A stretch of DNA of 64,000 nt from Natronobacillus azotifigens. Its GTDB lineage: Bacteria; Bacillota; Bacilli; Bacillales; Amphibacillaceae. A program made the translations under genes and the position numbers. How positions within the stretch are numbered: position 1 is the first letter of the stretch; the number at the start of each line of letters is the position of its first letter. The stretch spans positions 1 through 64,000 of the forward strand of contig NZ_JAPRAT010000005.1 of the NCBI RefSeq assembly GCF_026805325.1. The letters are read 5' to 3'. The notes under the pieces are model-generated. The model searched no databases. It was given only the letters and a program-made list of their open reading frames with translations, and had not been told where the DNA came from. This document shows, piece by piece, positions 18,041-27,805 of the stretch.

Positions 18041-18529
18041 AATCTAGGTTTAAGAGAGCGATTCGACGAGGTTACAGCTCTTTTCAGGGTCCAACCTAGG
18101 CGTATGTGCGTGTTTCGACGAGGTTACAGCTCTTTTTTGGATCCAACCTAGGCGTATGTGCGTGTTTCGACGAGGTTGTTGCTCTTTTTGGGTCCAACCT
18201 AGGTGTATGTGCGTGTTTCGACGAGGTTACTGCTCTTTTTTGGATCCAACCTAGGCGTATGTGCGTGTTTCGACGAGGTTACAGCTCTTTTTTGGATCCA
18301 ACCTAGGCGTATGTGCGTGTTTCGACGAGGTTACAGCTCTTTTTTGGATCCAACCTAGGCGTATGTGCGTGTTTCGACGAGGTTACAGCTCTAAACCTAG
18401 GCAAGATCGGCTATCTCGACGAGGTTAGTGGCTTTCTTTACCTAAACCTAGGCAAGATCTGTCATCTTGACGAGGTTTGCCTCGTTTTCCGCCCCTAACC
18501 TAGGCAAGATTAGCTATCCAGAGTCGGTT
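18041..18529 (+). repeat. Palindromic tandem array 2 (ten units, 52-bp period)
   Basis: Units of 33 bp start at 18041, 18093, 18145, 18196, 18248, 18300, 18352, 18394, 18445 and 18497. The spacing is 51-52 bp except one 42-bp step. Units 2-7 share AACCTAGGCGTATGTGCG..TTTCGACGAGGTT, and units 8-10 the hairpin form AACCTAGGCAAGAT..ATCTTGACGAGGTT. Spacers of 18-19 bp are alike (acagctcttttttggatcc). The first unit is the divergent leader form starting AATCTAGGTTTAAG. Because 52 is not a multiple of three, the apparent reading frames across it change register and are not genes. Confidence 0.85.
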
Positions 18530-18639
18530 CACTAGGAACAAAAATGAAAAACGACAGATAATCATGAAAGATCAGCTGTCGAATTTATTTACGTAAAAAC
18601 CGAAGTCAAGTTCTACTGTTCACAAGCATTTCATCGTTA

Positions 18640-20973
18640 TTATGATAAGAAATCATAAGGAGATAATGCTTCCTCTTCTTCTGCTTCTTCCTCTATTTTT
18701 TTCGCATATGCTTCATTTTCTAATATCATCGTTATTTTTCTTGCTAAATCTGTGAAACGTTTATTTGTATCTACTTCTCTAATACCTGTCATAAACGCTT
18801 GTTTATCTCCACAAATGATTAAAGATTTCTTCGCTCGCGTTACTGCGGTGTACAACAGATTTTTTCGTAACATCCTCCGAAAATTTGTAACAACTGGCAA
18901 GATAATAATCGGAAACTCGCTACCTTGTGATTTATGAATCGAGATACAATATGCATGCATGATATTCATTAACTCTTTTCGATTGTATACCACATCATTC
19001 TCATCATATGTTACAACTACTTGTTCTTCTTGGTCAACATTCTCATTCTCTCGAAAAATTGCGGTTATTTGACCAATATCCCCATTAAAAACTCCATCTT
19101 CCGGTTGGTTAACTAACTGAATCACCTTATCACCATTTCGGAATACAGCATCCTTGGTTCGCAATTCTCGAACATCTTTACGTTTTGGATTAACGATTTC
19201 TTGAATTTCTTTATTTAATCGGTGAATCCCGACATCCGTTCGGTACATCGGAGCAAGTACTTGGATATCTTTTAACTCTACCCCTTTTTGCTGTGCCTTC
19301 ATTACTATTTGATTGATAATGTCAACAAGTTGGCTTTCTGAGCATGGGATAAAATTAAAATCATTTGCTTTAACGAGTGAGTCAACATGGACTTTATCTT
19401 GTTTAATTTCATGAGCTAACTGAATGATTTGTGAACCCTCTTTTTGTCGATACACTTCATCTAATTTCACCGCTTTAATTCGTTGACTGTAAAGTAAATC
19501 AGCAAGTACTTGTCCAGGGCCAACGGAAGGCAGTTGATCCTCATCACCAACAATTAACACTTGCATATCATTGGGAATGGCTTTAAACAATTGATTTGCG
19601 AGAAAGACGTCAACCATAGAAAATTCATCAATAACTAGCAAACTTCCCGATAATTGGTTGTTTTCGTCTTTCTCAAATCCTTCGTTTCCATCCCAACCTA
19701 ATAAACGATGAATAGTTTTTGCAGGTAAACCAGTCGATTCAGTGATCCGTTTTGCGGCTCTACCTGTTGGTGCAGTTAGAACAAACGGGAACTTTGATTG
19801 GCTATCATAATCTGCGAGGTTTAATGACAAATCATACAGTTCGCTATATGCACGAATAATCCCTTTAATAACCGTAGTTTTTCCTGTTCCCGGCCCTCCG
19901 GTTAAAATCATTACTTTATTCGTAAGTGCTGTTTCAATTGCTAAAAATTGCTCTTTCCCATAACTAAGTACTTCTTCTTCTTCGATCTCACCAACGATTT
20001 TCATTAATTCGGCATCGACAACTTCTTCTTCAAATGGTTGTTCAACAAGTCGTTTTATCTGCGTGCAAAAACCACTCTCCGCATAATAACTAGTTGGTAA
20101 ATAAACACGATCTTCATCAATAATCACTTGTTTTCTTTTATGTAGTGTAGCTAACTCTGTATTTAACTGTTCAGGGGAAATTTGATGTCGTGCCGCTTTC
20201 AATAACACATTCGTCTTCTCAATCACCATGGGTAGCGGTAAATAAACATGTCCATCCTGCATCGATTCTTGTAAACTAAACAAGCAACCTGCTTGTAATC
20301 TTGTTGGATGACCCATAGACAAACCATGTTGAATGGCAATTTCATCCGCACTATAAAATCCAAAACCTTCAATATCAAAAACAAATTGATAAGGATTGGT
20401 TTGTAGTGTCTCAATCGCATTCTCCTGATAGTTTTGATAGATTTTCTGAATCATTTTTAATCCAATACCATACTTTGAAAGGTGAATAACTACATTGTCA
20501 AACCCTTGATGCTCTTGTAATTTCTCAACAAAATTATTTTTTCTTTCTTTATTTAACCCTTGAATTCCATCGAGTACAGAAGCATCATTTAAAATTTTTG
20601 AAACAGCCGTTTCCCCTAATTTATCTACAATTCTCTCTGCCGTTTTCTTCCCGACTCCATGAAACAAATCACTCGATAAGTATGCGACTAAGCCTTCTTT
20701 TGTATCTGGTAAATAGCGTTGATAACGACTTACTTGATATTGAAGCCCGAATTTTTTATGTTGCAGAAATTCCCCGTGAAAAACATACACCTCTCCAGAA
20801 AGTAGTTCACTAAAATATCCTTTAACAACAAGTTCCGATTCAGAATAATCTTCCGTTGTTTCAAGTACTTTTATTTTGGCAATGGAGAAATGTTCCGCCT
20901 GATTGGAATAAATCATATGGATTAATTCACCTTTTATATAATTTTCATCCTGATTCGTCAAACTTTCATCCAT
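18640..20973 (-). CDS. recD2: ATP-dependent RecD2-like DNA helicase
   Basis: The 777-residue SF1B 5'-3' helicase has an N-terminal OB-like domain (about 1-90), a helix-hairpin-helix region (FHGVGKKTAERIV near 105), Walker A TGGPGTGKTT near residue 360, Walker B VIDEFSM, motif III GDEDQLPSVGPGQ and the C-terminal motif VI region YTAVTRAKKSL. RecD2 acts without RecBC in Firmicutes and helps in replication fork and mismatch repair transactions. The TPR gene starts 16 bp upstream of it in transcript order, as yrrB-yrrC in B. subtilis. Confidence 0.95.
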   Translation of the reverse strand: MDESLTNQDENYIKGELIHMIYSNQAEHFSIAKIKVLETTEDYSESELVVKGYFSELLSGEVYVFHGEFLQHKKFGLQYQVSRYQRYLPDTKEGLVAYLSSDLFHGVGKKTAERIVDKLGETAVSKILNDASVLDGIQGLNKERKNNFVEKLQEHQGFDNVVIHLSKYGIGLKMIQKIYQNYQENAIETLQTNPYQFVFDIEGFGFYSADEIAIQHGLSMGHPTRLQAGCLFSLQESMQDGHVYLPLPMVIEKTNVLLKAARHQISPEQLNTELATLHKRKQVIIDEDRVYLPTSYYAESGFCTQIKRLVEQPFEEEVVDAELMKIVGEIEEEEVLSYGKEQFLAIETALTNKVMILTGGPGTGKTTVIKGIIRAYSELYDLSLNLADYDSQSKFPFVLTAPTGRAAKRITESTGLPAKTIHRLLGWDGNEGFEKDENNQLSGSLLVIDEFSMVDVFLANQLFKAIPNDMQVLIVGDEDQLPSVGPGQVLADLLYSQRIKAVKLDEVYRQKEGSQIIQLAHEIKQDKVHVDSLVKANDFNFIPCSESQLVDIINQIVMKAQQKGVELKDIQVLAPMYRTDVGIHRLNKEIQEIVNPKRKDVRELRTKDAVFRNGDKVIQLVNQPEDGVFNGDIGQITAIFRENENVDQEEQVVVTYDENDVVYNRKELMNIMHAYCISIHKSQGSEFPIIILPVVTNFRRMLRKNLLYTAVTRAKKSLIICGDKQAFMTGIREVDTNKRFTDLARKITMILENEAYAKKIEEEAEEEEALSPYDFLS

Positions 20974-20988
20974 TGCTAGTAAACCCCT

Positions 20989-21657
20989 TTACTCTTTCGA
21001 TTGATCAATCAGCGCTTCCACCTGTTCCCGTGTATGTAATGCGAGTGTATGATCTGGTTGAATTTGTATTGTCTGATTAAGATAGCGAAGTGCTTCTTCG
21101 GTTTGCTCCGAAAATAACAACGCGATAGCTAAATTATAACATGCATCACTATGTTTCGGGTTAAGTTCAAGTACTTGTTTAAATACCTCTATTGCTTCAG
21201 CTAATTGTTCTGCTTGGCCAAGCGCTAACGCATACGGAAACAATATTTCCCCGTTATTAGGATCCAGTTCTATTGCACGTTGAAAATAAGGTAATGCTAA
21301 ATCATCCAACTGTTGGTTTTGTAAACTTAACCCAAGCATGAAAAATACATCTTTTTCTTCTAGACCCGAATCCAATGCTTTTTGATACATGTTTTGTGCA
21401 TCCTTGTACTTTTCTTGTTCAAATAAGATGTTTGCTAATCCATAATAAGCTGTTTCTGCATGTTCATCAATTGAAATTGCTTTTTTAAAAAAACCTTCCG
21501 CTCGCTCATCATCACCTAAATGTGCCAATAAATTTCCGAAATTAATATATCCATCTGGGTTATAGGGTTCTTTTTCAATCACTTGCTGGAAACTAAGCGC
21601 CGCTTCTTCATAATGTTCTTGTTCCATTTGTTGTATCCCTTTTGTTAATTCATCCAT
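20989..21657 (-). CDS. yrrB: Tetratricopeptide repeat protein YrrB
   Basis: The 222-residue protein is made almost entirely of about six 34-residue TPR units with the W/L-G-Y-A-F-A-P spacing (for example NPDGYINFGNLLAHLGDDERA, HAETAYYGLANILFEQEKY). It is a protein-protein interaction scaffold whose partners are unknown. The start ATG 21657 has AAAGGA at good spacing; ATG 21666 overlaps that site. Conserved between mnmA and recD2. Confidence 0.88.
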   Translation of the reverse strand: MDELTKGIQQMEQEHYEEAALSFQQVIEKEPYNPDGYINFGNLLAHLGDDERAEGFFKKAISIDEHAETAYYGLANILFEQEKYKDAQNMYQKALDSGLEEKDVFFMLGLSLQNQQLDDLALPYFQRAIELDPNNGEILFPYALALGQAEQLAEAIEVFKQVLELNPKHSDACYNLAIALLFSEQTEEALRYLNQTIQIQPDHTLALHTREQVEALIDQSKE

Positions 21658-21725
21658 CGATAGCATCCTTTCCTTAAGGCATGAAAATACAGAACTGTTA
21701 TGTACTACTCAGTTCTGTATCTTCT

Positions 21726-22883
<1,158 letters not shown>

Positions 22884-24029
22884 TTATTTACTGACCAATC
22901 GCTGAAGAACTTCGATGACGCGCTCAGCAGCTATTTCTATTTGCTCTGTTGTATTTGCCAGCCCAAAACTAAAACGAATCGAATTCATTGCACGTAAATC
23001 GTCTGAACCATACATAGCAGTCAACACATGGGATGGCTCAACAGAACCCGCAGTACACGCACTACCACTAGAAGCGGCAATACCTGCTAAGTCTAGATTC
23101 ATAAGTAAAGATTCTACATTCGCACCAGGGAAACTAATATTTACAATCGTTGGTACCATATCTTCTAATTCCCCATTTATCGAGAAGTCGATCTCTGCAT
23201 CCTTTAATCGCTGAACAAAATCTGTTTGATATTTTCGATATTTCTCTGTCCGAACCAATTGGTCTTCAAACGCTAGCTCCATTGCTCTGTGAAAACCTAC
23301 AATGGCCGCAACGTTTTCCGTACCTGGTCTTCTTGTTCTTTCTTGTGTACCACCGTATTGAATCGGATGAAGTCTTACGTTACTTTTCGCATATAAAAAA
23401 CCAACACCTTTAGGACCATTAATTTTGTGCCCTGAAACCGTTAATAGATCAACACCTAATTGTTGAACATTGATATCCAGTAGACTATATGCTTGTACCG
23501 CATCCGTGTGAAAATAAGCTTGGTGTTCTTTCAAACGTTGCCCTACCTGTTCAATCGGTTGAATGATCCCTACCTCATTATTAACCATCATCATAGAGAC
23601 TAGAATGGTGTCTTCACGTAACGCTTCATCAAAATCTGTTAGAGAGATTCTACCCGTTTCATTAACTGGGAGGTATGTGACTTCAAATCCCTGTTCCTCC
23701 AAATAATTAGCAGCATGAAGAGTAGCATGATGTTCCATTTCCGTTGTGATAATATGCTTTCCTTTTTCTTGGTTGGCATAAGCCGTCCCAATCACTGCTA
23801 AGTTATCGGCTTCTGTTCCACCACTTGTAAAAATAATTTCTTTTTCATCTGCATGGATTGTTTGTGCAGTAAACCTTCTAGCCTGATCTAGTAACGCTCG
23901 AGCTCTACGACCAAATTGATGAATACTCGATGAATTACCAAAGGTCTCGTTCATCACTTCTACCATTGCTGTTACTACGTCTGGGTGCATGGGTGTCGTT
24001 GCCGCATGATCCAAGTAGATCGCATCCAT
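22884..24029 (-). CDS. Cysteine desulfurase (YrvO/IscS type)
   Basis: The 381-residue PLP enzyme removes sulfur from cysteine to form alanine and a bound persulfide. The substrate motif LDHAATTPMH starts at residue 5, the PLP lysine is in TVSGHKINGPKG, and the active-site cysteine loop is SSGSACTAGSVEPSHV. Adjacent to mnmA, it corresponds to B. subtilis YrvO, which feeds sulfur directly to MnmA. It follows cymR by 24 bp, so the sulfur regulator and the desulfurase may be co-transcribed. Confidence 0.94.
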   Translation of the reverse strand: MDAIYLDHAATTPMHPDVVTAMVEVMNETFGNSSSIHQFGRRARALLDQARRFTAQTIHADEKEIIFTSGGTEADNLAVIGTAYANQEKGKHIITTEMEHHATLHAANYLEEQGFEVTYLPVNETGRISLTDFDEALREDTILVSMMMVNNEVGIIQPIEQVGQRLKEHQAYFHTDAVQAYSLLDINVQQLGVDLLTVSGHKINGPKGVGFLYAKSNVRLHPIQYGGTQERTRRPGTENVAAIVGFHRAMELAFEDQLVRTEKYRKYQTDFVQRLKDAEIDFSINGELEDMVPTIVNISFPGANVESLLMNLDLAGIAASSGSACTAGSVEPSHVLTAMYGSDDLRAMNSIRFSFGLANTTEQIEIAAERVIEVLQRLVSK

Positions 24030-24053
24030 AGATCCTTCGCCTTCTTTCTCTGA

Positions 24054-24476
24054 TTATATATAAAACATATAAGGTTCATTATTATCATCGTCATGATCGT
24101 AAGTAGAGAGATCATCCAATGTTGTCGTATCTAGTACATTCTTCACTGCATCCCGAATTTGAATCCATAACGCTTGTTTCGCTGGCTCTTCATCTTCAAT
24201 TCCTTCAACAGGTGTAATCGGCCCTTCTAAGACACGAATGATATCACCAGCAGTAATTTCCTTCGCATCTTTTGCTAGCATATAGCCACCATAAGCCCCG
24301 CGTACACTTTTCACTAAACCTGCATTTCGTAATGGGGGAACCAATTGTTCTAAATAATGCTCAGAAAGATCATTCTCTTGAGCAATTGTTTTTAATGAAA
24401 CAGGTCCTTCACCTGTACGTTTAGCTAGTTCAATCATAATAGTTAAACCATAACGTCCTTTAGTTGAGATTTTCAT
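24054..24476 (-). CDS. cymR: Rrf2 family regulator of cysteine metabolism CymR
   Basis: The 140-residue Rrf2 winged-helix protein has MKISTKGRYGLTIMIELAKR and the recognition region LSEHYLEQLVPPLRNAGLVKSVRGAYGGYML. It lacks the three cysteines of the iron-sulfur Rrf2 group (IscR/NsrR), which is the CymR pattern; CymR represses cysteine uptake and synthesis genes together with CysK. It is the first gene of the cymR-iscS-mnmA run. An inverted repeat 30 bp upstream may be its own operator. Confidence 0.88.
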   Translation of the reverse strand: MKISTKGRYGLTIMIELAKRTGEGPVSLKTIAQENDLSEHYLEQLVPPLRNAGLVKSVRGAYGGYMLAKDAKEITAGDIIRVLEGPITPVEGIEDEEPAKQALWIQIRDAVKNVLDTTTLDDLSTYDHDDDNNEPYMFYI

Positions 24477-24505
24477 TACCTAACACTCCCTTATGCATAA
24501 GACCG

Positions 24506-24522
24506 AATCGGGTATACCGATT
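24506..24522. promoter_or_regulatory. Inverted repeat upstream of cymR
   Basis: AATCGG and CCGATT are perfect 6-bp arms around GTATA, placed about 30 bp before the cymR start codon. The position suits an operator for autoregulation or an overlapping promoter element. Assignment to CymR itself is a guess; I did not compare it with a verified CymR consensus. Confidence 0.35.
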
Positions 24523-24619
24523 ACTTTTTCAATCATTATTTTTCATTATTATAGCATGAATAAGTTACTACTTGTATTTTTATCTGAGTTACGTGCAAAA
24601 CGGCAACCTTCAAAGAAGG

Positions 24620-24685
24620 ATAAAGTGAAACTTCAATCAGTGGGGGTTTTTAGGTATTCCCAGACTGATTGTTAGTCCTGAAGCA
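24620..24685 (+). repeat. ATAAA-bounded element, truncated copy B
   Basis: ATAAAGTGAAACTTC and hairpin 1 (AATCAGTGGGGG with an eroded right arm CCCAGACTGATT) are present, followed by TTAGTCCTGAAG. Then the sequence diverges, so only the first third of the element remains. No second ATAAA end is found. Confidence 0.65.
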
Positions 24686-24948
24686 CTTTGTTGGTTTCTC
24701 GGTGTTTAAAACTGAGCGTCTTTGCGGACAATTGTACCGGGGATATCGATAAGCTTAATAAACAAGTGAAGGATGAGGCACTTTTTAACAAAGACACTTT
24801 TACTATCGCTTTTTTTAATCAAAAAACGAACCAACGTTCGACTAAATTGTCTGTTTTTGATATAATTAAAGTAGTTAATAGGAAGAAACAACCGTAAAAT
24901 GACACACAAATTCTGAATCTATCTCAACAATATATCTTCTAGTTTTAT
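24686..24948. other. Unassigned sequence between copies B and C
   Basis: Short open frames on both strands overlap here, but none has a convincing ribosome site, domain or codon pattern. I regard it as non-coding. Confidence 0.35.
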
Positions 24949-25070
24949 ATAAAGTGAAACTTCAATCAGTGGGGGTTTTTAGCTATTCCCCCATTGATTG
25001 TTAGCCCTAAAGAATGACCTAAAGGCCCTTGAACCATTCGGGGTACTAGCGTCCGTTACTCCGGGATAAA
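24949..25070 (+). repeat. ATAAA-bounded element, short copy C lacking hairpin 2
   Basis: Both ATAAA ends are present (24949-24953, 25066-25070) and hairpin 1 plus the conserved middle are intact. After CGTCCGTTACT the sequence jumps straight to CCGGGATAAA, so about 55 bp covering the second hairpin are missing. It lies about 140 bp upstream of rarA. Confidence 0.8.
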
Positions 25071-25208
25071 AAAAGGAACGTTACATGTTCATTACTGATT
25101 CATTCCAAAAAACTAGTACTTTATCGTCAAATGTAGATAATTTTATCGATTTGATAACGAATCGTCAAGTGTAAAATACTACTTCCATCATTAAAGGAGT
25201 TTATTTCA

Positions 25209-26471
25209 ATGGTACATAAACCACTCGCATTTCGCATGCGGCCAAAACACATTAAAGACATTATTGGTCAAACACACTTGGTTGGAGAAGGTAACATGTT
25301 GCATCGGATGATTGTTGCTGAAAGGCTATCTTCTATGATTCTTTTTGGTCCTCCAGGAACAGGAAAAACCTCCATGGCAATCGCCTTAGCTAATAGCTTA
25401 AACTTACGATATAAAATACTAAATGCCGTCATTGATAAGAAAAAAGACATGGAAATTGCAGTAGAAGAAGCAAAAATGTCTGGCACACTCGTATTAATAT
25501 TAGATGAAGTTCATCGATTAGATAAAGCGAAACAGGATTTTCTCTTGCCTCATGTAGAAAGTAATTTAATCACGTTAATTGGTTGTACAACAAGCAATCC
25601 TTATCATGCGATTAATCCAGCCATTCGTAGTCGTGTTCATTTATTTGAACTTCACAGCTTAACTCCTGACGATATCAAAATTGCCATTAATCGAGCAATT
25701 TCAGATGAATTGGATGGACTTGGTCAAACACCGATCCTTATCTCTGAAGATGCGCTGGAACATTTTGCTCAATCTGCCAATGGCGATCTTCGCTCAGCAT
25801 TAAACGGACTAGAATTAGCTGCATATTCAACGAAAAAAAATACCCGCCAACAAATCGAAATCGATCTATCTGTTGCTGAAGCCTGTATGCAAAAAAAGAG
25901 TTTTTCACATGATAAAAATGGCGATGCACATTATGATGTGTTGTCCGCTTTTCAAAAATCTATTCGTGGAAGTGATGTGAATGCTGCACTTCATTATTTG
26001 GGAAGATTGATCGAAGCTGGAGATTTAGAAAGCATTGCAAGACGAATGATTGTCATTGCCTATGAAGATATTGGACTTGCGAATCCCCACGCTGGCCCTC
26101 GAGCATTGCACGCAGTAGAAGCTGCCGAAAGAGTGGGTTTTCCTGAAGCACGTATTCCCTTATCTGTAGCCGTTGTAGAATTAGCATTATCACCCAAATC
26201 AAATACGGCGTATTCTGCGTTGGATCAAGCGCTCACTGATATTCGAACTGGTAACATTGGGGATATTCCTCTTCACTTAAAAGATGCACATTATCAAGGA
26301 GCAAGTAAACTTGGTCGGGGTGTTGATTACAAATATCCGCACAATTATGCTGGTGGATGGGTAGAACAACAATATCTACCGGACAAATTAAAGGATAAAA
26401 AGTACTATCAACCCAAAGAGACGAGTAAGTTTGAACGCACGTTAAAACAAATCTATGATAAACTTAACTAA
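25209..26471 (+). CDS. rarA: Replication-associated recombination protein A (RarA/MgsA)
   Basis: The 420-residue AAA+ ATPase is related to clamp-loader subunits and acts at stalled forks. It shows MRPKHIKDIIGQTHLVGEG at the N-terminus, Walker A FGPPGTGKTS (about residues 47-56), Walker B LILDEVHR, sensor GCTTSNP, and the tetramerisation C-domain with the family signature IAYEDIGLANP. The YrvN/RarA gene is divergent from cymR as in B. subtilis. SD AAAGGAG. Confidence 0.94.
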   Translation: MVHKPLAFRMRPKHIKDIIGQTHLVGEGNMLHRMIVAERLSSMILFGPPGTGKTSMAIALANSLNLRYKILNAVIDKKKDMEIAVEEAKMSGTLVLILDEVHRLDKAKQDFLLPHVESNLITLIGCTTSNPYHAINPAIRSRVHLFELHSLTPDDIKIAINRAISDELDGLGQTPILISEDALEHFAQSANGDLRSALNGLELAAYSTKKNTRQQIEIDLSVAEACMQKKSFSHDKNGDAHYDVLSAFQKSIRGSDVNAALHYLGRLIEAGDLESIARRMIVIAYEDIGLANPHAGPRALHAVEAAERVGFPEARIPLSVAVVELALSPKSNTAYSALDQALTDIRTGNIGDIPLHLKDAHYQGASKLGRGVDYKYPHNYAGGWVEQQYLPDKLKDKKYYQPKETSKFERTLKQIYDKLN

Positions 26472-26596
26472 TTTCATAATATGTCATGTATAGTTTCTTC
26501 CCTTATCGTACATACTAGTAAAAACAAACGTATTACAAAGAGATTTGTTGATATACAAATCTACTAAATAAAAAAGTACGATTAGGAGTGAACAAA

Positions 26597-27280
26597 TTGG
26601 CGAAGGTCAGACAAGATGCATGGTCACATGAAGATGATCTACTATTAGCAGAAACGGTTTTAAGACATATTAGGGAAGGAAGTACACAGCTTAACGCCTT
26701 TGAAGAGGTAGGTGATCAATTGAATCGAACTTCGGCTGCGTGTGGGTTCCGTTGGAATGCGGAAGTAAGACAAAGTTATGAGCAAGCAATCTCGATCGCA
26801 AAACGACAAAGAAAGCAGAAAAAGCGTGCAATGGCTGCCCAAGAAAGAGAAGTTCCAAATACCAATGTCTTAACCAGTAATTCGTATCAAAAGGATACTG
26901 AGTTCGCTGCGGAGGAATTCTTCTCAACAATGAATGAACAAAAAGCACACGCAGAAGAAAAAGTAGAAGAAATAAACATAGATCAAGTAATCTCTTATTT
27001 AAAAGGATTGAAAAAAGATCTAAAATTAACAGAGCAAAAAAAACATTCTCTCACTTCTTTAGAACAAGAGCACAAACATCTAATGGAACAAAATGAACAA
27101 TTAAAGAAGAATGTTAAAAAACTAGAAAACCAGTTAGAAAATGTTCAAGAAGACTATCAAACCTTCTTACAAATCATGGATAGAGCTAGAAAGATGGTTG
27201 TATTTAATGATGATGAAGAAAGCAATTCTCCTGCTTTTGTGATGGAGAAAAACGGAAATTTAGAACAAGTAGCTAGATAA
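26597..27280 (+). CDS. RsfA family (Myb/SANT-like) transcriptional regulator
   Basis: The 227-residue protein has an N-terminal SANT/Myb-like domain (residues about 4-60, QDAWSHEDDLLLAETVLRHIREGSTQ and RTSAACGFRWNAEVR) and a C-terminal coiled coil (about 115-200, Glu/Lys/Gln heptads). B. subtilis RsfA is a prespore regulator that modulates sigma-F targets; this is a family relative, not necessarily its orthologue, since rsfA lies elsewhere there. TTG 26597 is preferred, 8 bases after AGGAG; the GTG at 26588 lies on that site. Confidence 0.85.
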   Translation: MAKVRQDAWSHEDDLLLAETVLRHIREGSTQLNAFEEVGDQLNRTSAACGFRWNAEVRQSYEQAISIAKRQRKQKKRAMAAQEREVPNTNVLTSNSYQKDTEFAAEEFFSTMNEQKAHAEEKVEEINIDQVISYLKGLKKDLKLTEQKKHSLTSLEQEHKHLMEQNEQLKKNVKKLENQLENVQEDYQTFLQIMDRARKMVVFNDDEESNSPAFVMEKNGNLEQVAR

Positions 27281-27287
27281 CATATAA

Positions 27288-27326
27288 AATAGCGTTGGTG
27301 GAAAAAAACTCACTAGCGCTATTTTA
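27288..27326 (+). terminator. Terminator after the RsfA-family gene
   Basis: AAAATAGCG and CGCTATTTT form a stem with a long A-rich loop, 8 bp after the stop codon of the RsfA relative. Confidence 0.55.
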
Positions 27327-27394
27327 GATAAATGCGCATTAACGAGTCGTTTTATTGCAACCTCCTCCATCGCTACAGAAATAAAGGAGTTGCT

Positions 27395-27475
27395 CTTTCC
27401 GCAGCCAAATATTTACGATGTGACGAGTAAATATTTCCCCACGGAAAGGGAGCCCATTTTCTGACTTAGCGGGCG
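27395..27475 (+). repeat. Degenerate intergenic repeat, family 3, copy 1
   Basis: Two parts recur elsewhere. GCAAATATTTACGATG-like sequence with CGAGTAA and CCCACGG recurs at 51244-51290. GGAAAGGGAGCCCATTTTCT followed by GACnTAGCGGG recurs inverted at 39090-39125. No coding function; the copies look like eroded intergenic repeats. Confidence 0.6.
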
Positions 27476-27599
27476 AGAAGCACTAACTTATTACGCTGTT
27501 TGTGCACATTTGAACATCAAAGAAAGTAAAATTGCTCCAAACATAGAGCTAATCAAGTTTTTCCACCAAAGCCTTTTCATCGGAACTATAATATTACAA

Positions 27600-27805
27600 A
27601 AGAACAAAAGCGCAGAGCGCCGGTTAAAAAGCGTAGCAACTGGAGCGAATCAATCGAGATAAAGGAATCACGTTTTGCTTGCGAACAGATGATGACTTAT
27701 CGTAGATTGCTTCGTGAAGTTACCTAGTTTTTGGCGCTCGGAGCTGGACGTGGCTATATCTGTTCCGAAAAGTTATCCACAACTAACGAATTTTTATAAT
27801 TTCCT
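27600..27805 (+). repeat. 207-bp repeat family 2, copy 1 (cut by the IS)
   Basis: This copy runs from AAAGCGCAGAGCGCCGGTTA to AATTTCCT, where the IS4-family element begins; the last bases (GATTTCCTAGAC) resume at 29328. The second copy is at 42246-42627. The ends GCGCAGAGCGCC and GGCGCTCGGAGCTGG are partly complementary. In this copy the single ATAAA at about 27659-27663 is uninterrupted. Confidence 0.8.

Noticed and set aside
18106..18498. Two short repetitive proteins encoded in array 2
   Set aside because: The 52-bp period shifts the frame at every unit, there is no ribosome site, and the translated repeat changes register.
18041..18529. CRISPR array
   Set aside because: Spacers are only 18-19 bp and nearly identical to each other, units vary more than spacers, and no cas genes are near.
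24688..24909. Overlapping 69- and 67-codon frames on both strands
   Set aside because: Neither has a ribosome site, domain or neighbour logic; both arise from AT-rich sequence between repeat copies.
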